DNA from: Enoplolaimus lenunculus | Taxonomy: Eukaryota > Nematoda > Enoplea > Enoplida > Thoracostomopsidae | DNA length: 64,000 bases | Assembly: GCA_030248215.1 (NCBI GenBank) | Contig: JASANG010001975.1 | Span: forward strand, 140,181 to 204,180 | Direction: 5' to 3' | Shown: in pieces, positions 32,008 through 43,029 of the stretch | Layout: every line of letters starts with the position of its first letter | Numbering within the stretch: the stretch's first letter is position 1 | Made by a program: the position numbers and the translations under genes | The notes under the pieces: generated by a model | What the model was told of the DNA's origin: nothing | Seen by the model: the letters and a program-made list of their open reading frames with translations, nothing else | Databases searched by the model: none

Positions 32008-32388
32008 CTGACATGGGGGCTACGTCGTGAGCGCAATGGTAAACTGCCGCGCTATGAGCACAATGGTAAACTGCCGCACGGTATCCAGTCGAAAATAGGA
32101 TGGACGGTCAACGGACGACCTTGTTGAAAATAAGGGCATGTAAGCATGTGAGACATGCTTGTCCTGGTGTATATGCCAATGCACATTGTGTTGTATGCTT
32201 GCTGGCAGCATACGGTCGACTTATATAGTCGACGAAAAATGCAGTTGGAGAGGCGGGCTGCGTGGCGCAGTGGTAGAGTGTTCGCTTATAGAATTCGCAG
32301 GCTGAGAGTTCGATCCCCGCTCTAGCCCGCTTTTCCAGCTGCTTAGTTAAAAGGTCTGATGTCCCGGTTTCTACCTAGACTGACACGG
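32008..32388 (+). mobile_element. tRNA-bearing repeat, plus copy
   Basis: Shares the GACATGCTTGTCCTGG and TTGCTGGCAGCATACGGTCG block and the right end CAGCTGCTTAGTT...CTACCTAGACTGAC with the 30914 element. At 32249-32330 a tRNA-like module is bounded by a perfect 7-bp pairing GCGGGCT/AGCCCGC. Near its start, TGAGCGCAATGGTAAACTGC is tandemly duplicated (about 32029 and 32055). Confidence 0.65.
32249..32330 (+). pseudogene. tRNA-like module in the plus repeat
   Basis: Perfect 7-bp acceptor-like stem, box A GTGGCGCAGTGGTAGAG, box B GAGTTCGATCCCC. The anticodon arm does not fold cleanly, so a working tRNA is unlikely. Confidence 0.55.
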
Positions 32389-32480
32389 GCCTCTGTCAGA
32401 ACTGCACGGTCGGGACGACCTCGTTTTCCGAAGTATTGTGAATATAATTGATTTTTCTCCTTAATATCTCCGAAAGATAT

Positions 32481-32551
32481 GGCCACGCCGTGAATCGAGC
32501 TCGGACCTCTCGCTCGCAAGTCAAGCACGCTACCCATTACACCACGCGGCC
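32481..32551 (-). pseudogene. tRNA-like sequence, 71 nt, near-complete cloverleaf
   Basis: A 7-bp acceptor stem GGCCGCG/CGTGGCC (one G-U), a wobble-rich D stem GTGT/GCGT, an anticodon arm with four of five pairs and loop CTTGCGA (UGC at the anticodon position), and a T stem with four of five pairs. Mismatches in the anticodon and T stems argue for a relic. Without a folding score a functional gene cannot be excluded. Confidence 0.5.
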
Positions 32552-32634
32552 GATATCATAATTTCCTCTGGTGCTATATGTGCACGAGTATGCACGTGTC
32601 TTAACATTACACACTCTGCATATACACAGGCTAC

Positions 32635-33020
32635 ACCGCGTATATCCACAGCCTCCAAAGCCTGTGATCGAACAGTCAGCCTACGGATCCTTAAGCGAAC
32701 ACACTACCACTGCGCCACATAACCAGCCTCTCCAAGTGTTTCTATCGTCGACTATATGTCGAGCGTATGCTTCCGCTTAGCATACATTTAGTGCACTCCA
32801 CTATATAGCATATGCATATATAGGACAAACATATTTCACATGCTTACATGCCCCAATTTTTAACAAGGTCGTTCCTTGACCGTCCTCTCTATTTTCGACT
32901 GGATACCCTGTTCACAGCGCGGCAATTTGCCATTGCGCTCACGGCGTAGCCCTACAACACAATGTGCGCACTGCGTATATTGAATATACATTAGGACAAG
33001 CATGTCTCACATGCTTACAG
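32635..33020 (-). mobile_element. tRNA-bearing repeat, minus copy
   Basis: Reverse complement of the arrangement at 32008: AGCGCAATGGCAAATTGCCG, then GGTATCCAGTCGAAAATAG, the CATGTAAGCATGTGA block, AGCATACGCTCGACATATAG, and the tRNA-like box A GTGGCGCAGTGGTAGTG with box B CTGTTCGATCACAGG at 32655-32735. Confidence 0.6.
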
Positions 33021-33149
33021 CTATCAACTTGTTGTGATAAAATACTGAAAATCAACGCTGGGCGTCTCAATAAAAATCCAAGACCCAAATCGAACGTAAA
33101 ATATGATGGAACTGCACGGTCTGCACGACCCGTGTTTTAAGTTTTGCCC

Positions 33150-33235
33150 AAAGCGTCGTCGGGTATCTAACCAACCGCGGCCATTTTGCACTCGAATGAA
33201 GCATGCTACCACTACTTCATGGAGACGATTGCGAT
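33150..33235 (-). pseudogene. Further diverged tRNA-like sequence
   Basis: ATGAAGTAGTGGTAGCATGC resembles box A and GCGGTTGGTTAGATACCC is a stretched box B. The upstream CTGCACGGTC sequence is shared with 32401. Confidence 0.35.
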
Positions 33236-33474
33236 AAGTTATTATTCCGGTGTATGTGCACATGTATGGCAATTATTTGCTTTTACGCAAACTTATCCTA
33301 AACATATACCGACAGCACGTAGCGAAATAGATTATCAATGTCATTGTTTGCTTGGTTGAAATGTGACATTGAATCTAATTCTTGCTTGTTTTGTTGTACG
33401 TATTTTGTATGTATCTTATTGATGTAAATGTGCACAGAATTTGACGTTTAAAACCAATAATTTATATTGTAACA

Positions 33475-35791
33475 ATGTCAGCGCATCCGAATGCGGTGGT
33501 GCTTAAGCCGCCCCTGAATGTCTCGCCATTTATACGGGTACGTTAATAACAGTAACACATTTTTCCTTGATGGGCATCGTACGATTGCATAAGTTGAATA
33601 TATGCGAAGGTTTAGTAAAAACGATTACGTATGACTGGTGTATTGCTGTCGTTTCATTACTAAGCGTATGAGTGAGTTGATCTACTAAGCTAATCATTCA
33701 CTTGAACTTGCAAAATATTTTGGTATAATCATGTCTAGCTACTCACATCAATTAATATTTTTCAGTAGTTATTATATATCCACCATACAATAGTGCTAAA
33801 AGCTCAAGCCTATATTGCTTGCATGGTTGTTGAACATAGGTGTAAAATTATTGTGACTAGTTTGCGGCATTTGATTTTCATTACTGGTGGTGTGTAATGC
33901 ATATATTTACATTTACTATGTACTTTTGTTTACAGTTTTGTCGATATGCTGCGTTTGGAACTGGAGTGCTGTGGGGCTGGATGAGATACAGTACGTTTTA
34001 CTGTATTTATTTTTTATTTATTCTCGTTAAATAAAAATTTTCCATGACGTAGCAGGGTGTAGAATTGGGCAGTCTTGGGATTTGGCTGGCAAGGTGCAAC
34101 CGGACTTCCATTTCCGGTAGAGAAATCCGGTATTTTTTACTATTCAGTTCCGGTAATAAATCCGGTATTTTGCCCCGTAATTTTGCGGTATTTAAGTTTT
34201 TCTCATTTGAAAATTTTAAAAACATTTGCATAGTATTTATTCTAACTTGTTTTTCTCAAAATTGTTTGAGCGTGTATTGCCAAAATTTTGTTTCCCAGCT
34301 ACTGCATTTGATTCAGGATTTTGGTATTCTAAATCATGCGTTTACACATAGGATTTCATCAATGATGATCGAGTGCACAGTGGAAGAACGAAATGTCTCA
34401 TCATACTATATATACGCCCCGGTTGAAACAAATGCATCATCCGTGTTTTCAACGTTTAATTCAAATAGAAAAGGACCATGTTTCTCAAAATAATAGCATC
34501 AGTTATTCCTGGCAATCTGGACTTGAGCTAGTTTCTTGATCCGAGGCATTCAGTTGGGTTTGTAGGTTCATATCTGTCATTTCCTTTTCCCGTGTTTTTA
34601 TGGAACCCCAGCTTGAACCTTTGGATTTGAAGAGTGGGGTATTCTCCAAGATCATGGGGCATTTTTTATACATTTTATACTTTTGTCTGTATGCTTTCAC
34701 TAGACAATATTGACTACTCTGGGATCATTTAACATTTATGGGTGAAAAATGTTCAAAGAAGGGTGTATATATTAGCGGTATCCTCAAAGTCGTAGCTCGT
34801 TAAAAATTCTAAGGTGTACATTACATATAGATTACTCCTATTTGATCCGCGCATTCTGAAAAAAGTGCGGGGCAGCATCAACTAAGGGGCGAACCAATAG
34901 TGGGTTGGGTCTGGGCTGCTGATTTTTATTTTGAGAGCGCATGTTAAAGGTCAATGGAGGAATAATATTTTACTCAGTATTTTCAAGCGTTTCCCCAGCG
35001 CTGGAGCGTATATATACACTTAACAGTTCAACTACATTGAATATCGCACTATTATGTTTAAAAAATTTGCTTTTGCTGTCTGAGTATCCGTACACATAGC
35101 CACCAAACTGTTTTTAATGGAATGCTATCAATTGAGGAACTATGCCAGGAGCACCCATGGTTCCAACAAAAGATCGGACTCGGTAAAAAATTGCAATTAG
35201 GATTCGGTTGCGACAAAGCCGAATCGAAAATCTCAGAACTGAGATCGGCCGTGAGATATATTTACGTTTAAAAGTTATGCCGCTAGCGTTGCGATGGTAT
35301 TCTGAAACAATATATAGAATATATCGGAAGTTTGCAAAATGCAAGGTTCAGATTCGGTAAATTAGCGATGGATTCGAATTCGGTCAAATTGTGGATTCGG
35401 TGCCACCCTGTAGCACCTGTTTGTTATTTTATTTGTGGTGTTTAGATCAGATCAGAAGAAAACATCTGAAGGTTCGAGAATATGAACATGAGATAGAGGT
35501 AGCGGAAAACGCTCGACTGGCGAAAGAAAAAGCTCGCGCCAATAAAGGTAAAACGTCCGTTTGTCTTCATTATATACATTTTATTTATTTGGTCGGCAAA
35601 CTGCAATCTAAATTATAAATTAGCATAATATCTGACACGTGTATCTTGGGTACTTTCAGTAGTGATACAGTTCATTTTTTAATACTATTGCTTTTGTTTC
35701 AGAGGAACTACTCGGTCTTGCAAGTTTAGCAGGCTTGAAAGTTGACCACGAACTTGAAAAACAGCTTGGGATTGCTGACGTGAAACATTAA
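33475..35791 (+). CDS. ATP5ME: Mitochondrial ATP synthase subunit e
   Basis: Small inner-membrane subunit of F1Fo ATP synthase that, with subunit g, supports dimerisation and crista curvature. Four exons: 33475-33537 (ATG), 33936-33990, 35446-35547, 35703-35791 (TAA); phases 0, 1, 1; 102 aa. Blocks: LNVSPFIRFCRYAAFGTGVLWGWMRYN matches the family's single N-terminal membrane helix with the GxxxG-type AFGTGVLWG motif and the arginine-tyrosine boundary. This is followed by a charged coiled coil (EYEHEIEVAENARLAKEKAR). The family is usually about 70 residues; the extra length is the C-terminal tail. Two donors read GTACGT. Intron 2 (33991-35445) holds repeat fragments. Confidence 0.92.
34088..34350. 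mobile_element. CCGGTT-type MITE fragment
   Basis: Starts CAAGGTGCAACCGGAC followed by TTCCGGTAG and CAGTTCCGGTAAT units, as in the 14489 element. The AATTGTTTGAGCGTGTATTGCC core matches 14655. The right end is missing. Confidence 0.5.
35140..35411. mobile_element. GATTCGG-type relative of the CCGGTT MITEs
   Basis: Repeated GATTCGG/CCGAATC units flank an AT-rich core, and the right end GGTGCCACCCTGTA resembles the family terminus. Confidence 0.35.
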
Positions 35792-36256
35792 GTTAATAGA
35801 TGTATTTTTGTGATTAGCTGTGTTTTATCTTTATTCACAATATGTACTATGTTTTTGTTTGTTAGCAGTTGGAAATAGGGCAGTGTTTTTGGAACAGGAC
35901 TTGATGTGTCGTAAACGCACAATGGATGTAAATATTGTTATTCAGTACAGTGCAAATGCTTTATTTTAGCATTTAATAGTAATGACTGATGCTTCACGCC
36001 GCAGGAAGCAATCCGCGCTGTGAAATACTGTAGCTAGAAGTTAATATCTGTACCGGCTGGGATAGCAAAATTTATTATCAGCAGATATCAAAAATTGGTT
36101 TAAAATATAAGATTATTCTTGCAGTACCACCAGAAAACGGAACACCATCAAAATACCATGGTTCCTGATTTTAATAACAATCTATAGGCAGGTGTCCAAA
36201 TTTATTTTGAAGATTTTAAAAAATGACGGTGATTGAAACATGGAAAATAGTACAAA

Positions 36257-36665
36257 AGTTATGCGGGGTTCACGTTATAACCGGGGCAGCTTCGGACACG
36301 TTTGGTTTCTATTAGCCTAACGTGTATTTGGTATTTTACGCACATCTGTACCTCTGCCGTCCGACTATCCATCAATTATTAGAACCCGAAAATTACACTG
36401 TCCCGCTGAATATCATATGAAATTTGTTGTAATTTTGGAATATCATATGATATTCGCATAAATGTCCCTTAGTATCACGTGACATACCGACTCTTGTACA
36501 CAGTGATCTGAGAGCGGTGGTTTGTAAGTAACTGTCATATGACATTCGAGTTTTGTCTGTTAACCCGATATGAGTGCTCGAATTTTAACGTTGACGTCGA
36601 ATCAACATGGGACAAACCGTGTCCCGCCTGCCCCGGTTATAACGTGAATCCCGCATTACAGACTT
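36257..36665. mobile_element. MITE with ends of about 45 bp
   Basis: GCGGGGTTCACGTTATAACC followed by GGGGCAG and CGGACACGTTTG at the left; CAAACCGTGTCCCGCC, then CTGCCCCGGTTATAACGTGA at the right. The core has repeated GAATATCATATGA units. It opens a false plus-strand frame. Confidence 0.7.
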
Positions 36666-36787
36666 GTAGTACACAACTTTTAAAAATCCGTGAAAATTTA
36701 CCCGCCGAAATTGTCAGAACCTTTCTTTGGCAGAATGCTACCGTAGGCGAAAAGTTATCGGCAGGTCTTCGGCTGTACTCTGAATAA
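36665..36787 (+). CDS. Possible terminal exon of an unidentified gene
   Basis: After an ATTACAG acceptor-like site, about 41 codons encode TCSTQLLKIRENLPAEIVRT, FLWQNATVGEKLSAGLRLYSE and stop at TAA. The residue mix looks protein-like and starts right beside the MITE end at 36665. No upstream exon could be joined with confidence; a short segment at about 36125-36160 after TTCTTGCAG is one option. Confidence 0.25.
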   Translation, partial: CSTQLLKIRENLPAEIVRTFLWQNATVGEKLSAGLRLYSE

Positions 36788-36957
36788 GTGTTTTATAGTT
36801 GTTATTAGCGTTTTTAGTAAAATATTAGTGTTTAAAATGTACGAGCCTTTCGAAATCTTTTACATCACCCCTGTTAACAATAGCGATACAGGGACAGTTT
36901 TTGCTAGGTATAAATGGTCTACACGAAAAGTAAAAATTGAGATCGGGTAAGTGATCA

Positions 36958-37210
36958 GGGTGTAAGCGAATGGTAACGGGAAACTGATATTAAAGTATGA
37001 AGGTTTCAAAGATGTTTTATTTTTTGCCAATTCAATAGGAATGCAAATATTCCTCAGGCTTTTTAAAATTTCAAACGAAAAATAGCGGATGTAGAGAGAT
37101 TTCTTTAAGTTTTAGATGAATTTCGAATATACTTTGATCAAATGATTGCAGCATAAAAGCATCTGTAATGGAAAATTTCGAGATATTAAAGTATGTGACA
37201 TATAACTAAA
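36958..37210. mobile_element. CGGAAACGG-type MITE, diverged
   Basis: CAGGGTGTAAGCGAATGG at the left; the core TATGAAGGTTTCAAAGATGT and TTTTATTTTTTGCCAA is shared with the element at 39381. Confidence 0.4.
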
Positions 37211-37321
37211 TTTGAGCATAAAAATAAATTTCGGTATTAGTTTTTAATGGTTTGGTGTGGCACTGCCACCAACACACCCTGCCTACTAACATTAACACAA
37301 GACTTAAATTACAACAAGCGT

Positions 37322-37677
37322 TACTGTATTGACCCGAATAAGAAGGGAGTCCCATTTTGAGTACCAATCAATAGGAGTCCGTATCCCTAATAAGAGTCCG
37401 TAAGCGGATACAGTTCCTAAACCCTAATTAGAGTCCGTAAATATCAATTAACCGTAATAATTGTAGCACATATATACACAACTCCAGGCCCAAATAAATT
37501 GAGTTCGAAACTTTAAAGCGTATATACTTAAATTTTGAAAGTACATTCATAAGTATAGCCTTGCATTATCGCCATGAACGTGTAATTCAACGGACAGTTG
37601 CAGTACGGAATATATATCATTAACAAGGACGGCGGAGGGCGGGTTAAACATAAATAACAGTTTGGGTCACTACAGTA
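37322..37677. mobile_element. Tc1/mariner-like MITE
   Basis: TACTGTATTGACCCGAATAA at the left, TTTGGGTCACTACAGTA at the right, interior CCCTAATAAGAGTCCGTAAG as in the other copies. Confidence 0.7.
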
Positions 37678-37825
37678 GTCGCGGTTCAAAAGCAAACACT
37701 TGCTTCCGGATCGCATTGTATAATAGAAGTAAGTACACAGAATAAATTTATTTTATAGTACTGGTATCAATGTCAACCAAATAAAATCTGCGATAATTTG
37801 AGCAACATATATATTAAATTAAAAT

Positions 37826-40800
37826 TCAATTGTGTTCGGCAAAAATTAGCATCATCTCGCGCGAAACCCTTCTTGCAATTTGTTCAGCGGTTTCACCAGC
37901 GCCACTTTGAATGGTCAAATCAATTGTTGGATGATTCAATAAAGCTTTCGCAGCTTGTGGTCCAGCGGCTTCGCCACAACTAGCGACCAAATGAGCAGGT
38001 GTGATATGTCCTTAAAGGGTACAATAGACGCGTTGACGGAAGGTTTCGATCTTTGTTTAGGAACTCTTAGGTGCCAATCCATGTATATTATAGAATTGAT
38101 AGCCTAAAGCGATCCATTGTCCGCTTTAAGTTTTCAAACGTGTGCCGCCGAAAATGACCGATGTTAACGATAACGAGATGCAAATTTTGAAATTGTCTAA
38201 TAAGTATCCATACCATATGTTAAATTTGTGTTGATTTCACCGTGTCAAAAATGTATACTTTGTTTGAGACACGTTGTAAGGTCCTGGTTAACAAAGAAAA
38301 TAACGATAAGGTAGGCTAACGAGTGACACTTTTAAAATTTGTCACTCGTTCATCAAACGACGCTGAGTAGGCAGTTTCGGTGGCAAAGTGTCAAAAGTTA
38401 ACTTCGATGACCGACACATTTATGCTTTAAACCATAACCTTCTCGGCCCATGTTACTTTAAGGAGCGTCCAGGTTTCTGGTGGGTCTATAAAAGAGTAGG
38501 TTCAAATTGTAGATTACATTTTTTGTTTAATAGGCTTAGGCTGAAGCTTAGGCTTGGGAACACAATTTTACAACGCTTAAGTTTAGGCTTAAGAATACGC
38601 TTTAATCTACTGTTACGCCCCTAAAAGTAACATTGGCCCCCTTCTCACGCAATTTTGCACAAGTAAAAAATAAACTGCAATTGATATAGTAACTCAAGCA
38701 GTTGAAATGCAGTTAGGTGTTGCGATACTTTATATTCATTGCGTTTTCACGGTGAGTTTCCCATGAATTATGCTACTTATTTAAGCATTAACCAGATATA
38801 CGTTCGAGTATTGGCACATCCCTCCAACTATTTTGGGCTTAATTGGCCAAGTTGAAATTGCTGTTTTTACATTCAATTATAAGCGGCTGCTTTTACAACC
38901 GTGATACCGTTTGTTAACGCGTTCACATCGACGTCATCTCGTTGAATTAGCAACGAAATTGCGTCAGTGCAACCCCAACGGCATGCGCAATGTAATGGCT
39001 GCCATCCGTCATTGGTTGATGCTTGTGGATTTGCATGTCGAGATATAAGGTACTGCAAAATAACAAATATATATACTATTCATTAAAGCCAAGACATCGC
39101 CTTTGTCTTCAAACTTGTGATAGCACGCCGAGGGTATACGAAAATTGTCAACTCAAGGGCGAAGCGAAAAATTTGCAAATGGTATGCAACGCCGATAATT
39201 TAATTTTCCTGGCCAAACTACTGTGCGCCCAGCGCAAGTTATAGTTGGGGGTACGGCTTCTAGTAACCTTCGTTCGGAGCCATGCCTACCACTCAAAGTA
39301 ATGGATAGTATTGATAACGTCACGTGGCCAGCGAGTAGGAAGTCAAGCAAGATTTTGATGGTTTAACGTATTACAGTTGACCAGGGTCAAAACGGAAACG
39401 GAAATCGGATATTGAAGTATAAGAGTTTCAAAGATATTTTATTTTTCTGCCAACACAATTGAGACGTGCAAATATTCACGGGGTTTTCTAAAATTTTAAA
39501 GAAAAAACTGCGGATGCATCGAAATTTTTATGGGGACCGATTTGTAGCGCAAATGGAAACGGAAACGAATATCTGGTTACACTCTGCAGCAAGGCCGGAG
39601 CAGCCACACCTTTGTAGGTGGCGGTGCCACTCTCAAACCATAGGCGTTGCTGGAAGGCGTAAAAAGTATAAATTTAGGCTATGGCGGCTGTGTCCGCAAT
39701 GTACAGTTTACCTGGGCCCTGCGTGGCCGATAAATAAAGTTAGATATTATATGTGGCTACTTTTGCAAATAACTACATAGCTAGGCTATGTCAGCACCCA
39801 ACATGGGTGTCTCAGACATATTGTTGTAGTTGAAAGTTGTTGTTGAAGGGGGTTAGAGTATCCGGACCTGAGTTGTATAGTCTGGCAGATACTACCCTTG
39901 TGGGTGTCCTTTGGTACGCAAATTAGGTCGAGACACCAACCGGATAGCCAGGACCAGAATTCATTCTTAGTTTGGATTGCGTCGAGTCGGTGTGTCTGTA
40001 AGGAACTCTTTTTGGATTATTGCTTTTATAGAATTCTGCGAACTTATAGTGTGTTTCTTGTGTATTGTTAGGAAATTTCAGAGCTATTGAAGGTTGGTTA
40101 AGACTGTCACGGGAAAGTTCGACGTGGAGGAAGCCAGGAGTGTTGCTATCTTGGGTTTGCGCATAGCGCATTGGAATTTACACAGTACAGGAGGTGCTGG
40201 GGTTTATGGAATAACTGGGGCAATTTTCAGGGATTTAGGACAATCCTGGGAAACACAGTTTAGTAACTCGAACGGGGTTAGTTTTATTATTTTGCACGGA
40301 AATTGGCCACCCTAACGGGGTTCCTTTGGTCGGGAAATTTTGTGCAACTCTAACGGGGTTAGAGTGCACGAGGTTTAGGAAACTTGGCGAAATCGCTGGA
40401 AATCTTGGCTGTGTGGACTTGTGGCTGGACTAAATGGAATCTAGGCATAAGTTCCGTAAGATTTTCGGATCAGGCTACGTCAATTAGGACATACAAATCG
40501 GTGTTGTAGCAGTATTCGAGTGGGGCAATAAACATTGATACGGCCGCGTTAGTCAATCAGAGCGATAAGCCTACATCGAGATAGAGCTGGACAGAGTTGT
40601 GGTTCGAGTGGTATAAGACTAGTAAATCACGAACTTGTGACACCTCATACCCCCATTTAGGGGCCCCAATCCTAAAGTGGCCCCCACCCTAACCAGTTGA
40701 AACAAAAACCGCCGAAGTTTTAAAACGCGTCTCTGTTTAACACTAACTTCCATTATTTCAGTATTATTTTCCTGTGCCGCTCGATGCAGCGCGGTATATC

Positions 40801-42044
40801 CGTCTGGATCATTGGACGATACGAGACAAGGATTATCTTCGATTATACGTTTCACTTCAACAAAATTACCATTGGACACGTAATTTAGGAGTTGGCCAGC
40901 GGTTGACTCTAAAAAATAGTACAGTTGCTTAAAAGTCCACAATAACAGGTATATATCGTGCCTTTCGGTTACCCTCCCAGCCGGCGTTTGCCCAAAATTG
41001 GTGCGATTTTTAAAAAAATTGCACATATTTGAGCTTTTCATGACCTCCCATGATCCTTGCATGGCCAAATTGCAATTTGATGAAAAATTAGATTGTTAAG
41101 GTCACAAGGTCTCCCTTCGAACATAAGATTTTTGTCAAAAAGTTCGACAGATTGCATACCAGTCAACGCAGCTTGCGGAGCTGAGTCGAATGGTGTTAAA
41201 CTTTCTACAATCAGACGCCTGGTTGCTGAGTTAAAGTCATATAACTGATTTGGCGTCGGCCCAAACCAATGCAGGAGTTGTAGGTCTGCAAAATTTGTTG
41301 CTGAAACCGTTAATAAATAATCGATGTGTTGCAAAAAAGTTATTTGAAGCGCTTTTTTTGACACATTTAGCAATTTATACATTTAAAAATGGCAAAAGTA
41401 TACCTGAAACGGAGGCCGATTTTCAACTATAGACGGGGCGGACTTCCGCCTGCACCGTGCATCTTATAGTTCTGTTAATTTGAGACACATCCTTTTCAAA
41501 TGCGTAAAGTGATGATTTTACGCTCACAACATGCTAATCTGATATTGCCGTCTACGCACAAGCAAATCTACAGCGTACACTGCAAAAAATGGTGAGTCAA
41601 ATTGATTCACTCCGAAATAGGCTCTACGGAACTACACAAACTGAGTCAAATTCGACTTACTAATTCACACGTTTGACTCTGGCGGAGTCGAATTTGACTC
41701 AATTTGTGCAGTCCCTTAGAACGTATTTCAGAGAGAGAGTCAGTTTGACTCACCTTTTTTTGTAGTGTACATTAAGCTAATTATGCATTTGCCCATACTG
41801 ACACAAATCAAAAACCAATCTTACTTTCAAATTTATCATCACGTTCAATACCGGTCGTGTCGTCTTGATCCCAACCGGATACAAACATGCCAGGTGTACC
41901 GTGTTTGATTTTCTGTATTTTTTCTTGATCTTCCGGCGACAACATAAAGCTGTTTTCTGCAGTCGCTGGCAACATTTCGTCGGACAATCCAGCAGAATTT
42001 GAAGAACAAGGCATAATTTCGTCGAAGTCGTTGTCACGGTCCAT
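37826..42044 (-). CDS. ANKRD49: Ankyrin repeat domain-containing protein 49
   Basis: Small ankyrin-repeat protein reported mainly in vertebrate germ cells; the molecular role is not well defined. Four exons: 41825-42044 (ATG), 40748-40908, 38908-39052, 37826-38010 (TGA); phases 1, 0, 1; 236 aa against about 239 in human. The N-terminal part is acidic (MDRDNDFDEIMP) and ends with SGWDQDD, comparable to the family's pre-ankyrin region. The ankyrin repeats follow: LLNYVSNGNFVEVKRIIEDN, DPDGYTALHRAAQENNTEIM, TNDGWQPLHCACRWGCTDAI, then ITPAHLVASCG and ETAEQIARR. The last exon uses a TTTAAG acceptor, and the 38908 donor is GTATCA. The total length agreement supports the ATG at 42044 over upstream in-frame codons. 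Confidence 0.92.
38437..38646. mobile_element. hAT-like MITE family 2 in an ANKRD49 intron
   Basis: Element 38445-38638, GGCCCATGTTACTTTAAGG to CCTAAAAGTAACATTGGC; flanks ACCTTCTC (38437-38444) and CCCTTCTC (38639-38646) differ at one base. TTAGGCTTAGGCT units inside. Confidence 0.75.
39381..39596. mobile_element. CGGAAACGG-type MITE
   Basis: Left CAGGGTCAAAACGGAAACGG; right GGAAACGGAAACGAATATCT with GGTTACACTCTG; the core is shared with 36958. Confidence 0.5.
39600..40735. repeat. GC-richer unexplained insertion in an ANKRD49 intron
   Basis: Base composition changes sharply from the flanks. TAACGGGGTT is repeated at about 40277, 40312 and 40351, and GGTGTCTCAGAC / GTCGAGACACC occur in opposite orientation near 39808 and 39927. 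The last 100 bases share CCCACCCTAACC.GTTGAAAC with the MITE at 9515. No coding signature was seen. Confidence 0.4.
41578..41767. mobile_element. MITE with CACTGCAAAAAATGGTGAGTC ends
   Basis: TA-flanked (41576-41577, 41768-41769). Inverted ends CACTGCAAAAAATGGTGAGT and ACTCACCTTTTTTTGTAGTG, with inner GACTC units in both orientations. Confidence 0.7.
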
Positions 42045-42152
42045 TTTTGATAATTTTACACCTTTATTCAATACGTAATTCCTTGATGGACGCTTCAGCA
42101 CTGCTTTAAATGTACTCTAATTATTGTAAGAAAAAACAAAGTAATTTAAACA

Positions 42153-42345
42153 AAATTTGCGGTCAATGTTACTTTTAGGGGCGTAACAGTAAATTAAGCG
42201 TGTTTTTAAACCCGAGCCTAAGCCTATGCTTTGCAAAAAAAGTTCCTAAGCCTAAGCAAAAAATGTAATCTAGAATCTAAACTTACTCTTTTATAGACCC
42301 ATCAGAAACCTGGACGCCTCTTAAAGTAACAGGGGCCAAATTTGC
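42153..42345. mobile_element. hAT-like MITE family 2 with perfect 8-bp duplication
   Basis: Element 42161-42337 is flanked by AAATTTGC on both sides (42153-42160, 42338-42345). GGTCAATGTTACTTTTAGGG at the left, CTTAAAGTAACAGGGGCC at the right. Confidence 0.8.
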
Positions 42346-42378
42346 GGCGCTTTTTGAACGTTAAACGGCAGTTGTGAC

Positions 42379-42729
42379 CAGCGTGCAACGGGAGGTGAAA
42401 AATACCGGAGCCAGAGGTCAACGAAACTTGCCGGAGCCGGAGGTGAAGCGAAATTATGTAGTAAAAAGGATGGTTATATAGTTAATTTCAGCCAATATCT
42501 GCAACATGTTGTAAGATGCTTGGTTTTACGTTAATTTTGTGCTAAATTTCGGAAATTCTTTCCTGAAAATTGTGACAAAAGTTAAACGAAACGCAATAAC
42601 CAGATAGATTTTGCAAAATTATGCAAAACTTTACTACCGAAACTGCTGGAACCTCCGGCAAAAATTCTACCGAAGCCGAAGGCGGATTTTCTGCCGGAGC
42701 CGGAGGCCGACCTTCGGTTGTACCCTGGT
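42379..42729. mobile_element. CCGGAG-type MITE
   Basis: CCAGCGTGCAACGGGAGG at the left and CGGTTGTACCCTGG at the right; subterminal GCCGGAGCCGGAGG and ACCGGAGCCAGAGG runs. Confidence 0.6.
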
Positions 42730-42813
42730 TGTGACTTATAACTAAAACTTGCGAATGCTGTTTTCTAGTCGACTAATTTCTATTGTAAAAAATATTCTCA
42801 TTATAATTCTATA

Positions 42814-43024
42814 ATAAAAGTGGCCAATGTATAGAACAGGGCCGGAACAGTAGGATAAGCAGATTCCTAAGCCCAAGACTAAAGCTTGAGCGCAAGGATG
42901 GGCATATTCATAAGCCTAAACGTAAACCTAAGCAAAAAAAAGTTAGCCTGAAGCTTAAGCTGACTCTATTACAGCTCCGCTGGAAAACGACCCGGCCCTA
43001 CTCTATACAAGGGTCATAAAAATA
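42814..43024. mobile_element. hAT-like MITE family 1
   Basis: Element 42822-43016; flanks ATAAAAGT (42814-42821) and ATAAAAAT (43017-43024). GGCCAATGTATAGAACAGGG at the left, CGGCCCTACTCTATACAAGG at the right. Confidence 0.75.
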
Positions 43025-43029
43025 ACAGC

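Larger units (their letters stand above)
30914..32011. mobile_element. Inverted-repeat element containing a split tRNA-like sequence
   Basis: Inverted ends of about 55 bp (CAGTCTAGGCAGGAACCGGG at the left; CCCGATTCCTACCTAGACTG at the right, each with an inner CAGCTGCTTAGTT or its complement). Inside the left end is a conserved block (GTGAGACATGCTTGTCCTGG, then TGCTTGCTGGCAGCATACGG) followed by a tRNA-like module at 31091. A second element is inserted at 31138-31926. Confidence 0.7.

Noticed and set aside
32249-32330. Functional tRNA gene
   Set aside because: The acceptor stem and boxes look good, but the anticodon arm does not fold and the same unit recurs as a repeat. Treated as tRNA-derived.
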